Shown here one piece after another: positions 1-11,366 of a stretch of 64,000 nucleotides of DNA. Position numbers and translations under genes: made by a program. The notes under the pieces were generated by a model that searched no databases, was not told where the DNA came from, and saw only the letters and a list, made by a program, of their open reading frames with translations. How positions within the stretch are numbered: position 1 is the stretch's first letter; each line of letters begins with the position of its first letter. This DNA comes from Euptelea pleiosperma (lineage: Eukaryota; Streptophyta; Magnoliopsida; Ranunculales; Eupteleaceae): assembly GCA_035048495.1 (NCBI GenBank), contig CM068553.1:31768978-31832977 (forward strand), read 5' to 3'.

Positions 1-1367
1 CAACTCCGGTTTTCTCCACAGCAAACAAACAAAAAAAAAAAAAAAAAAAGAAGAGAAAAGAGGAGAGAAAAGGAGACATCACTCACCTTGTTCCCATCAC
101 CACTGGCGACCTCCTTGGGCTGCTGTTCGTCGTCTTCTAGGCGAGTTTGCTGCTGCCCACACCTGCAACCTACTACATCTTAACGCCCTGAACCACCACT
201 CCGGCGAGCCACCTCATTCCACTCCTCTCCCTTCCAGATTTCTGATCTGCAACGGCATGCACCCTTCTCTCCTTCACGTCTACTCCCCTCTCAAGAACTG
301 AAACCAGCCACCTCTCCATTCTGCCATCCACCTTCTTCAACCCACACGGTGGCTGTTTTCCAACAGCACCACCGTCTCCATCAACACTGCCCTTTCTCTA
401 AGCCGTTTGTGCCAACTGCCATTGGAGCCGCACCACCGTCTCATCATTCAACCACAGTCTCATCATTCGGCCATCGTCTCCAACCTCCCACGAATCAGTA
501 GTATCTGCAACTCCGTCCACCATATCACCATCTCTCTAACAACTGGCAGCACGTGCAACACCCCTCTCCCATAGCCTTGGTTCATGTTTCTCCGAAGCAC
601 CTCCAATGCCAACCCACCGATCCTACACACGGGCTCTCCATCAAGGCCTACCGAGATTCCCTATTCCATCTTCAAAACAAACCTTGATCAACCTCTCCGG
701 TAAGTTTGATGGTGAGTTTCTCTTATTTTAATTCTCTCCCTCTAACTTCTTTCTCTAAATTTGATTTTCTCTCTCATCTCTCTAGGACTCTCTCTAGTTT
801 CTCTATCTTCTCCTCATTCTCTCTCTAAGAAATCCCTTTAGTTGCACTTTCTCTCTCTATATTTTAGTTCTTTTCTCTCTCTCTACGTCATTTTTGGCTT
901 CTTCTTGTTTTCTCTCTCTAGACTAGCTTTCTCTCTCTAAATCTTCACTAGGGTTTCATTATTTTCCTTTATTTTATTTTATTTCATGTCAACTCAATTT
1001 TGTTCCAATGTAATGGATGGTTGTTTATGCATTAATGAAGCATTTTTCTTGATATTTAAGGTTTGATTTATTTCGCATTTTTTTGTTTTAATTAGAAGGT
1101 AATGGTATCTCTATCAAGAACATGTTTTAAAAATCCACTTCAAATCACCACTCTCAGCCCCACCATCATTCGCATCAATTTCTATGGAAAAATCCGTCAT
1201 TTTATGTTCTTATTTGCGCTAATCCGACTAATCCCGAGTGCGGATCGACATCCGACACGAATCCCTATACAAAGTTCATATTTTTGCAGGATAAAAACTC
1301 GGATAAGTTACAAATATGTTGAGATTAGGGTTTCCGTAACCAACGACGCGGAAAATACCTACTTTCA
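1..1367 (+). mobile_element. Athila-type Gypsy LTR, 3' part (cut by window start)
   Basis: The sequence ends in ACCTACTTTCA at 1367, the same terminus (CCTACTTTCA) as the complete LTRs ending at 29569 and 41953. It also shares their conserved end block (GTAACCAACGACGCGGAAAA), the CCGAGTGCGGA box and the CT-rich leader. No primer-binding site follows, and mitochondrial-like rps3 sequence starts at the next base, so this is a 3' LTR or a solo LTR whose element extends left of the window. It carries the LTR-type splice-like pair (GTAAGTTT at 700, TTTTTGCAG ending 1289). Its U5 shares details such as GAATCCCTAT with the LTR end at 8868 rather than with copy 2, which suggests an older subfamily. 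No protein is encoded; the short frames here are incidental. Confidence 0.85.
700..1289 (+). other. Candidate leader intron inside LTR
   Basis: A strong donor (CTCCG followed by GTAAGTTT) at 700 and an acceptor preceded by T-rich sequence (TTTTTGCAG) ending at 1289 match the positions of the same pair in the other LTRs (29059-29482, 41443-41866, and minus 20768-20350). Splicing is inferred from conservation only. Length here is 590 nt against about 420 in the others. Confidence 0.3.
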
Positions 1368-2493
1368 CTATTCCCTTTATCCATTCTCCTATACCACCTA
1401 GGTCTATAAATTTCTCTATCAATTCCATGACCTTCTCCTTACCCATGAGGTTCCAACATTTGATCCTTAATTGACCTAGGAGTTGTTCCCAGGCATCCTC
1501 AATAAAAAGGTTATTATACACCCCAACCCCATCCCTTGGAAAGAAAAAGGTAGCACCGAAGAAAGGAAAGAGCGAGATGGTGGTTTTTGTTGTTCCCGCG
1601 AAGCGAAGATCATTCGCTTGGCGGATGAAGTGGGTCAACCTCTTTTTGGCTTCGGCCAAACACTTTTTCTCACTAGTCGAGCTTTCTACAAAAAAAGCAA
1701 TGCGAGAACGTATTCTCTTATCTAAGCTTCTTCCCTGTTCATTCGCTCCCCCCATCGTAGATGGTTCAGCCACGCCCGGTGCCACGAAATGATTGAGAAC
1801 TACGACGGGGTCGAAATGCATTTTGTTCTTTGTATTCAATAAGTATGGCATGACCGAATAATTCAAGGAGGGGCGCATTGCAGGGAGGGTCCTTTTAAGT
1901 TGATGACTCGTCGGGCCGTCAGAGCGGGACTTCTTGGGGAAAAAGAACTGGAATAACTTAGTTTTTCTGGAGGAGTCGTCATTTTCTATCAAGAACGCTA
2001 TGTCATTTACAACCCCGGCGTATTTCGGATGCTTGAAGGCCCCGCTGACCCGAAGTGATTTAGAAAGATTCTTCTTTCTCGATGGTGATCGGTCATGGTA
2101 TCCATAACGTTGCTTCTTTTTTGGCCAAATCTTGATTTCGTTTTGCTTCTCCCGGTCGTCGAGCCTGATCGACTTGACTCTTTTCCCTGCCCCCCGGCCT
2201 CTCACTTCATTTCGTTCTTCTTCTGTACCGTCGCTTGAATGAAGACACCCGATCAGCCTGACTTTCCCAAATGCCCACCACCGGCCCTTCTCCTTTCCGG
2301 GTCTGGATTTGTCATGTCGTTTCAGTCGTCGTGGTCGATGGGGAAGAAAGAAATGAATGAAAGTTCTTTTGGGAAAATGTAGAATAATACACCTACCGAG
2401 ACAAAAGCCAAAGGTTAGTCTCGTAGGTGGACGTATCGAACCGAAATAAGATCTTAGATTGACATCTTGATACACTAATTTACCATAATAATA
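1368..2493 (-). pseudogene. rps3: Truncated mitochondrial rps3 exon 2 (nuclear mitochondrial insert)
   Basis: The minus-strand reading frame contains the body of plant mitochondrial ribosomal protein S3, recognisable by [19 protein letters not shown] near its start, [28 protein letters not shown] and [12 protein letters not shown]. In a mitochondrion this protein is part of the small ribosomal subunit. Exon 2 begins at about 2493. The frame continues upstream to 2562 into sequence unlike the protein, consistent with the 3' end of the rps3 group II intron. Homology stops after the residues IKGI, exactly where the LTR terminus (1367) begins, so the C-terminal part is missing. The last 35 or so codons of the open frame are LTR sequence. 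Some Arg positions expected from family knowledge are Cys or Trp here (for example in FGFCLGRC and IKCWNL), compatible with C-to-T decay. It is not expected to be functional. Confidence 0.85.
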
Positions 2494-5400
2494 AATAGAG
2501 TCAATGGTGACTCCGTCATGGGAAGAGCCGCTTCTTTCTTGCTTGATAGGGGGGGCTTCCATTCACCAGCGCAGACTACAAGTGCTCTCCGAACCGTGCT
2601 GAATAGTCACCCATCACCCATCCGAAGAAGCACTCATTGATGCAGGGGAAAAGACAAGAGAATCGATGGAAGGAGTTCAGGCGGATTCAGTTGCGTATCC
2701 ATCAAATCCAGTTCATATGTAGTAGATAAAGATCAAAGGGCTGCCCTTACCTTACCTCTGCTTTTGTTTATGAAATTGGGCTTCAACGGTCACTAATGCG
2801 TTCTTCGTTGATGCTTCCTCCTCTACTGCTACTGGTAGTGGTGCTTTAATAGCTTGATCTGGAACCAACCTATGGTACTGTCTATGCCCATCATGCTATT
2901 AGGTTAACAACCGGCTATGGAGCTTGTTATGTTCCTGCCCCTGCTCTCTCTGCTGACTCTACTACGGGCGTCCCCTCCGAGGGTCTATCTGCTACTTAGT
3001 CAACAGGCTCTGGTCCCAGATCAACAAGGTCATCTACTGGAACTACGCCTAGATATGCGTACAAAGGAATGCTGGCACTGGAAAGGAATTGGACTATATG
3101 ATGGTGGGACAGGCTTCCCCCTATCCACGCCGGTCCATCCACACTTCTACTGGGGATATTAGGCTATATCGGAACAGGGAAAGATACTGGACAGAGTTGT
3201 GCTTTTCCCACCTTGGCCAGGAAGAGATGTGAGACGAGGTTCTTCAACCATTACTTTTGTTGCTGGGTCAAGATCAGGTGGTAGCTTATTTGTTGTTGCT
3301 GGTGCTACTGGAGGATCTGGGACTAGGTACAGATCTGAGTCTCGCTTACGAACATCAGAATCTTTCGATCCCAAACATCAAAATATAGATCACTAGCATC
3401 CGGCTCTTCCTAACGATCACGAAAGACAGAACCCCGATCACTAGCACTAGGATCCCTACTTTCACTAAATTCTGGATCTTCCTCCCAATAACGAAGATCA
3501 TAATCTCTATTACGAGCATCTGTAACTGCATAGCATCAGAATCTCACTATCGATTTGTAGTTGGCCAGCAGCATAGGCTAGGCACCATAGAACATGCCAC
3601 AGTGCATGCCATAGCGATGATGACCACCATAGTAGTTTGTAGGCATATGAGTGTTAGCTACCTTTTCCAAAGAATTTCCAAGTCTTCCTACTTGTTGACC
3701 AATTCCTGTGTGCTTCCCCACAACCCACGAGTGCTATCGGCTGACAGAAGGAAGAGAGTGACCTTATCTTCAAATTTGGTGTCTGCCTCTGCACATGCTG
3801 TCACTATAGAATGGGGTAGTAATTTAGTTGTAGTTCCCCGCGTATCTAGTTCCATTCATAAGTCAGCGATTTGGATTGGTCCGCCTATATCGATATTCGA
3901 TTTCTTAAGCCATTGTATTGACCAACCAGCTACTGAGATAGACTACCATAGAGAGAGGATCGGCTATGGCTCTATGATGCTGTTCGGCAATCAATCAATA
4001 GGTGGTATATCAATTTATGACTGCTGGTCCGGGCAGCTACCTTTCCTTTGACTGGTGAATCAAGCTTTCTGCTGATCGAGCTCCTCCTTGGACAGAAGAG
4101 TAAAGCTACCTACTTCCTGATCGGGGTCTTGTACCTCCTTCGGCAGTGGAGTGGGTTTCCATGATGAAGAATTGGCGGTTCATTACTGGAAGTGGTTGAA
4201 CGCTTTGGTGAGTTAGGTGGTTCTATGCGATACGAGGGTTCAGGTGTTGCTTCATTCAAAGGTGAAGTGCCATTTCCGATCCTGAGCATGAGCCTGAGAT
4301 TGAAGCGCCCAGGTCTTAATTTGTCCGAGAAGCGAAAACTCCTCCCGAACTGAACCAATGTGCGGCCCCCTGCTAGGCAGTGCAGCATAAACAACCTTAG
4401 GTCATTGTGATGGGGCTGAGAGGTCTCTCCCCCCTTCCCCACTAATTCAATCATTCACTAGGAGGCCAGAGGGAAGGGCTTCAACTCGACTGACTCGATT
4501 GCCACGACCTGGCTTTTAAGGTGTGCCGCAGATGACTCGAGGACTCGACTGATCACTCGCCCTTCAAACAAATGTGAATCACCCGCTGGGTGGGAACTTC
4601 TTATTCCCAACCCACCCAGGCCTTCACTTATGGGAGCCCACCCTCGTCGGGTCGGGAAAAGCTAGATTTGCATCTGGAAATGCTCTATATTGGAGCCATA
4701 CCTCCCCCTACGCACCAGAATTTAGACGAGCGGACAGAATCGTGGAACCAAAGAAATGAGTACTCTAATGCCTGCCACATGAGAAGGATTGGTTGCTTAG
4801 ATGAGCATGCCCAACCTACCAAGTTGAGGGGTTGGAAAACGCCAGCAATATTAAGCGTTTTCTGAACACAAGTTAGAAACCTCTATCTCAAGCTTCTGGG
4901 AGCAATATATTTATGGCAATCAAAGGAGCTTTAGCCCGAGGGTTAAAACTCCCAATCTTGAAAGCGGATTCAAAACCTTAGCTGTATGGTCTACCCCATG
5001 CAGCAGTAGGATCTGCCCCTTTCTTCTTTCTATTCCTTATTCCTCCAGGCTTCCTTTCTCCGAAAACTCTCTCTAGTCGACGACAGAGGTGTATCCCTCT
5101 CACTGGTAAAGCCTTTCCGTAACGCCTTCTGTCTAGGACTTTCACCGGCCATGGAATGGGAGGTTTCATTCCATTTTTCAACAGATCAGGCGTTCATTTT
5201 AAAGTGAAGGATCAGAATGATGCAAAGAAGTATACACAGGTGGAGAGGCGAAACAATGACCCATTACTAGACTTTCATTTTCATCCCGAAAGCGAGCGGA
5301 ATGGGCTATGGAGAACCATCCTAAGATCCCGAAAATGCTGGGAAGAGCCGGGACGAGGATCGGGAGAAGAGACGGGAATGAGGTTTCATAGTAAATACAT

Positions 5401-8400
5401 TATCACAATGCCCTGGTAGCGTATTTAGGGAGTGGGCAACGAACGGAGGGGCTGCTAGACGAGAATTGGATTCCAGAGATCGATCGGCTTGTAAACCAGA
5501 GATTCGTGATCAGAACGAATAGAGGAAGAGAAAGGAGACCGAATCGCTAAATGAGCCCTAATTCAAACAATCTCAGTTGGAATCGCTAACGAGAAAGCTG
5601 AACCACATAAGAGATTTGTTGGAATGGGAGCTTATTACTGGGACTGATAAAACCTAGAATCGAGGAAATAGCTCGTAGGTTAGTAATACTTTGCCAGTAT
5701 GGTTGATTGACCGGGAGCCGACTTCAACCAAAGAACTCTTGAGCTCTGACACTCCAGATTATGACCTGGACGTGTAAATGCGAGTCGAGAAGCTCCCCTA
5801 GCCGTATGTGTGGGACTACCCCCTCCCATTAATCGCACGTATGGTTTCCCCAGTAAAGATGCTTTCCCGTCCTTTGCTCCCACCATGCCCTCTGTCTGCG
5901 TCGGCTCTTGACTATAAAAGAGAGATCCGTGATAAACAAAAGGGGGAGGAGGTTGGCTCGAGATAAGAAATCCCGCTTTTGAACCTTGCAAATCAACCCC
6001 TTAGGGCTTCTTATTCCCCGGGAGTTTTCATTTGAGTTTTATACAGCCCCTCCCTTCGGTCGGGAATGGGTCAGTGTTTCTCTGGGTCCCTCCCCTCCTT
6101 TCTTCTAATTACTGCCTTTCCTCCCTAAAATCCAGAAATAAATGACTAACTTCCTTCCATATACTTCAGATACTGCATCAAGGATAAAACACCTTGTTTC
6201 AGATATTTATTTCAGTCGGAAACCCTCGTCTTTGATTCAATTGCCCATTCCTCTCAATTCGCGCACCTCATCTTCCCGCCTGATCTTTAAAGAAGAACCC
6301 AATCCTCCCAGCACCCAATTAGGAAATTATTGAAGTCCCCAGCGGCGGATAAACGGAATATGCGCCTCCGTCGATAGAACTTTGATTATAAAAAAGAGAT
6401 AATTGAGGAGTCTACCCAGCGGAGGCATCTCTATTCTTTTTCCACTAGTGAGCGCGTGCCTGGGATCGAACTGCAACTGATTTATGACGCCTACCCATTC
6501 AACTTCAGATTTGATCTAAACCTTCAGCGGAAACGCATACACCTGGTGAAATGGACAAGCGATTTTATTCCCACCCAACCCCTTAGTAGACGCCTTCTTT
6601 GTTCGGAGTGAAAAGAAGGGGGGTGTAGCTGCCTACAGGATTCCCCCTTCCCAGTTGAGAGATAAGGCTACAGAGGGAAATAGTGTAATAAATGCAGGGG
6701 CATTGATTGCCACATGCATACGACTTGATATGCATTGGGATACAACTGATAGAATGCTTCTCGATTGGCCCGTGTAGAGATAGATGCTTCCAACTCTTAG
6801 ATGCGGATGCGGATGCGGCGGATAGATGGTACTGGGCATAGAAGGAACATGGCACATCTTCTTCTCCACCGCTTTCGCCCACTCATTTCATGGATTGACC
6901 GATTAACTAACCACAATGTCTAGGAAATAGCAACCTGAAACGATTTTGTTGATTCGCATGCATAGATTGACTGGTTTCATGCTCCTCTGGTTGTGCTGGC
7001 AGTTCATGGCGCTACCGATATCTCTTGCTCTTGCCTCCCCCACCTTGAATTTCTCTCATTTGTCGGGTGCTTTATTCTGAACTGCATGTCGATCCTTATC
7101 GAACCAAGACCTAGCGGCCCACCTATCTAATCTATTTTCTATGCGGACGGCTATTCATTTCCTCACTCAGAAACTAGTGACTCTTCTTTTTGTTTAACCA
7201 CCGGAATCACTTCTTTTTAGGATCTAGAACTCTCCACCCTAGATCAGACTTCATTCCTTCTTAGCGTGCCTTCAGCGTACACTATTATGACGTATTACCA
7301 ATTCAAGGAAGGTGCGCAAGCACCTACCCCTTCTTGCCCAATCTAGAAGGATGTGGCAAAAAGGAGTTGGCCATGTACGAGCCGCTCAGCTTCACTAATG
7401 ATTGGGTCGAGTCGCCCCCACTTTTGCCCCACCCACCCCCTATTCCTCTCTCTCTCCGCTATGGGAGCGAACATCCATTTCCCTCAAATGGAACAAACTC
7501 AATCCATTCATTCCTCTGGCTCCTCCCCAAGCCACCAAGCCTTTCAGTCCAGTGGCTAGTGGTATCAGAAGTTACTATTTTTGGGACCTCCTCAATCTGT
7601 TTTTCCTGGCCAACCGAGCCGAGGAAGGGAACGGACAGGCCGGGTAGGGAGATGGTCCCAGGCAAAGGCTCTTTCTCTTGGGCCAACTGAGCCAGGGACT
7701 CTAAGTAGTGAGATTCTGAGGTAGAGGCCCAGGCAGGAAGTTGGAGAGAGGGTCTCCTACGATTAAGGAGACACTCAAAAGGAAGCAAGTGAGCCATCAC
7801 AGGTTCGTATTAGGTCATTCAATGATAGGGTCGGGCTGGTGGAGTGCTGGTCCCCCTCGCGGTGAATAAGCCCCTTGTTAGCCCCTATCAGCTTGCTCCG
7901 CTCGGCTCAGCATCTGCAGGGAAATAAACAGCCGAAACACGATTGAAAGTGAGATGGATTGGCACTCCTAAAGAATTCTTCCTTCCTACTGGAAAGCTAA
8001 GGACCCAATAATGGAGGTTTCGATTCGAAGGGAATAAGAGTTCATAAAAGGGGGGTTAATAGGATCGAACCCCACCAACTATTTCTCCCTTTCCTGGCCA
8101 TCAATCAAAGCATTCCAATCCACCTGGCACCGACTAATCCCATTCTAGCAGGGAAGAACCTCCATCCGGAGAAGCTGCATCCGAAATGGGTAGATCCGAT
8201 CTATCTTATTCCTCCAAGCTTTCCTCTGAGGAAGGGGAAACCCAAGCAACGACCAGCTCATTCACCATAATTTGGTTGGGGCATGGCGGGTATTGAACAT
8301 CTAAGTGCGAGCCAACCTCCGCTAGTGATCCCTCTTTCCCAGGAACCAATGGTTACGAATCGGCATTGAACTAACGAAAGAACCCCTAACTACACGAAAT

Positions 8401-8867
8401 GAAATAAGAAGCGGAATCATCGAATGCATCTAACAGTGAAAGGTAGGGTTGGGTTCCCATTTCAATCCCCTTCACCACCGGGTAGTGACCCAAGAACGAG
8501 TCATTCTAGGTCCCCTTCCACTCATTCTCTTTGTTCCGATCCTAGCGATGGCAGGTAAGAACCTCCCAACTCTGGTTCTCCCGGTCCATTGCTATCCACT
8601 CCACAGGACCCAGTAGTGGAGGGAACAGGCGAAAGGGAAGGAAGTGAGGCTGAACCAAGTGGCTGGAAGCAACCGTACGGAAGTTCGAACCTAGAATGCG
8701 ATTCATCGTCTCCATTGAGTGTTCCTGTGCTAAGCGTTGGAAGCGAGTGAGCAGCATCTGAACAACCAGAATCGGAGGCCCGCCCAGCTATGCATCTAAA
8801 TCTCTTTGGTCAAGGTCTCCCTATCCATCTATCTTTCCAAGTCCTTATTCCGATGTTTGTCGCTCCG
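2494..8867. other. Mitochondrial-like noncoding DNA (NUMT body)
   Basis: This stretch is visibly more GC-balanced than its LTR flanks and has the texture of angiosperm mitochondrial intergenic DNA. Its left end (about 2494-2640, minus strand) should be the tail of the rps3 group II intron, given its position just upstream of exon 2. I could not find rps3 exon 1, rps19, rpl16 or any convincing tRNA. Many short frames exist, up to 149 codons at 3602-4051, but none is recognised. A hairpin at 5800-5846 resembles a group II intron domain V. The right end is flush with an LTR terminus at 8868. Origin from mitochondrial DNA is firm for the rps3 part and inferred for the rest. Confidence 0.55.
5800..5846 (+). 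other. Hairpin resembling group II intron domain V
   Basis: The arms AGCCGTATGTGTG (5800-5812) and CGCACGTATGGTT (5834-5846) pair over 13 positions including G-T pairs, with a 21-base loop. The AGCCGT and GGTT ends are typical of domain V, but the loop is longer than the usual tetraloop. It may be a degenerate intron piece or chance. Confidence 0.25.
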
Positions 8868-9885
8868 TGAAAGTAGGTTTTTTTCCGCGTCGTTGGTTAT
8901 GGAAACCCTAGAATCAACAAGATTTGTAATTTATCCGAGATTTCCTACAAAATTCAGAGATTCTAGCATAGGGATTCATGTCGGATGTTGATCCTCACTC
9001 GGAATTAGGGAATGTGCAGTAAAGAACATAAAATGACTTTTTTTTTGCCAAATCAACTAAACTTTTATTCAATCATAGTGCTTACAAACTATTTTTGTCG
9101 AAATTACTAAAAACATGACTGTAAAGCATGAAAATTCTATAGAAATGTAGAGATAGAAATAAGAACTAGAGAGAGAAAGTGCTATAGAGAGAAGAAGAGA
9201 GCTAATCCTAGAGAGAGAAAGAAGACTAAAGAGAGAAGAGTTAAAGAGTAGAGATTCTGACCAAGGGAGAGATCCAACCATGGTGTACATACATGGTAGC
9301 ACTCTTGGAGTAGTGCTCAATCACGGTGGATGAGTGCGTGGTGGCTGGCGGTGGTGTTTGGACACTAGTTGCTAGTGCTTGGCAGCTTAGAGATGTCGTG
9401 GGCAGCAACCAGTGAGTTTCACACCTGCAACATCCCGTGAAGGAGAAGACGAGGGCGTTAGTGAAGCAAGGCACTCTGGATGGTGTGCAGCAGCAAGGTA
9501 AAGCGACACCGTTGGAGATCGTTGCAAATAACAGCAGGTGTTGCTTTGGAGAGGAGCGGTAATGGTGGAGGTATGTTCCTCCCTTCTCTTTTCTCCTTCC
9601 CTTCTGTTTTCTTTTCTACTTTTTCTTCTTTTCTTCTCTCTTTTTTTTTTCTTTGATCTTCTTTTTTGGAGAGGACCAGTGTAGAAAGCGGCTAGGATTG
9701 GAGATGGTAGGCGGATGAAGAGGAGTTGGGAGGATGAGGGTAGCGCCTACAAGTCGGGAGAGTTGCTGGCCAAATCGGCAACTGCCAGAGTTGCAGGTCT
9801 AGCTAACTGTTCCGGTGGCTAGCGCACAAGGGGGAGCAAGTTGCTCCTTTGGTGGTTGAGGAGGTGAAGGCACGGGGCAGTTTCA

Positions 9886-9910
9886 GACCTGCAACTCGAA
9901 GTTGCAGGTC
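9886..9910. repeat. GCAACT/AGTTGC palindrome in LTR
   Basis: Arms GACCTGCAACT and AGTTGCAGGTC form an 11-bp perfect inverted repeat around a 3-base loop. The same core (GTTGCAG/CTGCAAC) recurs in the other LTRs of this family. Confidence 0.7.
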
Positions 9911-10073
9911 GTGGAGGGAGGCTAGGCGGTGATCAGGTAGGGGCGATCCTATCCTCTTCCTTCTTCTTCTTCTATCTTCCTTTTTCTTTTTCTTTTTTCT
10001 TTGTTTTTCTTTTCTGTATTTTTTTTTTGATAAAGAGAAGACGAAGAAACGAGATCAATGGAGATTGTGGAGG

Positions 10074-10690
10074 GAAACTACACCAAAATTGCCTATTTGC
10101 GACGGTTTTGGACCGTTGTGAAACTAATTTGAAACGGCTTAAAGCCGTTGCAAAAAGTGGCGTTTCAAATTAAATTGTAACGGCTCAAACCCGTTTCATT
10201 CTGAATTCCACATGGGAATAAACATTTTTGCAACGGTTTTGAACCGTTTCAAGCCTTGAAACGGTTCAAAACCGTTGCGACATATAAAATAGAAACGGTT
10301 CTTGCAACGGTTTGAACCGTTGCAAAATATAAAATAGAAACGATTTTAAACTATTGCGGTAGTTTACAACGGTTTTGAACCGTTTCTATAAGCAACGGCT
10401 CAAAACCGTCTCAAAATGTAATTATGCAACGGTTTTGAACCGTTTTAAACCATGTTTCGTCACAGTTATAAATCATTTAAAATTAAGAAACGGCGCAAAA
10501 CCATTGCAAATGATTGTAATGCAACGGTTGTAAACCGTTGCAAAATATAATTCTGCAATGTTTTGAAAATTTGTGAAACGGTTTTGATCCATTTCAAATG
10601 TGAAATTTGAAGCGGTTGATATTGTTGAAACGGTTTTGAACCGTTGCAAATGGTAAGAAAATGCAAAAAAAAATTATGCCTTATAGATGG
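10074..10690. repeat. Palindromic AACGGTT-rich cluster, CACTA-like
   Basis: About 600 bp packed with direct and inverted copies of a short unit (CAACGGTTTTGAACCGTT and close variants). The left edge reads ACTACACCAAAATTGCC then TATTTGCGACGG. The right edge (GCAAATGGTAAGAAAATGC) is a loose inverted match. Dense short subterminal repeats and an ACTACACC-like start are typical of CACTA transposons, so this may be a small non-autonomous CACTA derivative inside the LTR. The terminal inverted repeats are imperfect and I found no clear 3-bp target duplication. The 5' LTR of copy 1 lacks it. Confidence 0.45.
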
Positions 10691-10845
10691 CAATGTTGAT
10701 GGTTGACCTGGTATAATTAACAATAGTTAAGTAATAGTCTTTTCCGGACAGAGAAGGTATTTAAGGCAAAAGTGAAATAGGAAATTGGAACTTGGAAGAG
10801 ATGAGAGAAAAAGTATCAAAAAAATGGAAAAAAGCACTGGCGGAG

Positions 10846-10856
10846 GGTCTGGAACC
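10846..10856 (-). other. Pol III B-box-like sequence in LTR of copy 1
   Basis: On the minus strand GGTTCCAGACC follows GACTCTACTGGAGAAGC by tRNA-like spacing. The segment is homologous to the tRNA-like block at 27041-27110 in copy 2, but both boxes are weaker here. Confidence 0.25.
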
Positions 10857-11356
10857 CTGGTCTTCACTGTGACCATCCTCACGCTTCTCCAGTAGAGTCG
10901 ACTATCATTCCTTGCTGACTCATGTGGCTTTAAACGCTTTGGTCCGTCTCTTGGTCATTGGCTCTCCTGCTCTCTTCGTTCTTTGGGCCGGCATTTTGGT
11001 CCTCTTATTCAGCCCATATTTGGCCCATATCTTCTAGTCATAGCATGTGGGCTCTTTAAGCTTTGATAATGGGCTTTCATGATCGATTTGGGCCCACAAG
11101 TCTCGAGAATCGTCCCATCGGGGTTTCCTGCGACAGAAGAAGCGCGTAATGAGACTCTATCAGAATGACTTCATATCTAGACTTCCGAAAATGTGTTTAA
11201 TGCATGCAAATATACCATTTCGTCCAGAAAAGTGTGTTCTATGCAATGAGATAGACTCTTACATAGAAAAGTGGATAATTAGAGCAGTTTACGTAGGAGA
11301 ATGCAATAACGCTAAAAGGATAATTGCTTAAAATAAGCACTTTTGAGCGAATATCA

Positions 11357-11366
11357 CAACCCCCAA
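11357..11366 (-). other. Polypurine tract of Athila copy 1
   Basis: The minus strand reads TTGGGGGTTG immediately before the LTR start TGATATTC, the expected site for plus-strand priming. It is identical to the tract at 38971-38980 in copy 2. Confidence 0.75.

Larger units (their letters stand above)
8868..11356 (-). mobile_element. 3' LTR of Athila copy 1 (mosaic LTR)
   Basis: On the minus strand this begins TGATATTCGC (11356) and ends CCTACTTTCA (8868), with the purine-rich tract CAACCCCCAA (plus strand) just beyond at 11357-11366. The first 561 bases of the LTR (11356-10796) match the 5' LTR (22496-21936) without a gap and with only three differences noticed. From 10796 leftwards the two LTRs are strongly diverged apart from the terminal block at 8868-8960. 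Within the diverged part lies a cluster of palindromic AACGGTTTTGAACCGTT-type repeats (10074-10690). The five bases outside (CTCCG, 8863-8867) do not match those beyond the 5' LTR (TTTCT), so no target duplication is visible. Confidence 0.85.

Noticed and set aside
1483..1792. Plus-strand frames inside the rps3 block
   Set aside because: They are antisense to the rps3 frame and have no recognisable product.
6440..6500. Possible mitochondrial tRNA (GTTCGATCCC on the minus strand)
   Set aside because: No T-stem pairing and no D-arm at the right distance. A similar B-box-like sequence near 8070 failed the same test.
6583..6882. 99-codon minus frame in mitochondrial-like DNA
   Set aside because: No recognised family and overlapping another frame on the same strand; typical of chance ORFs in plant mitochondrial spacers.
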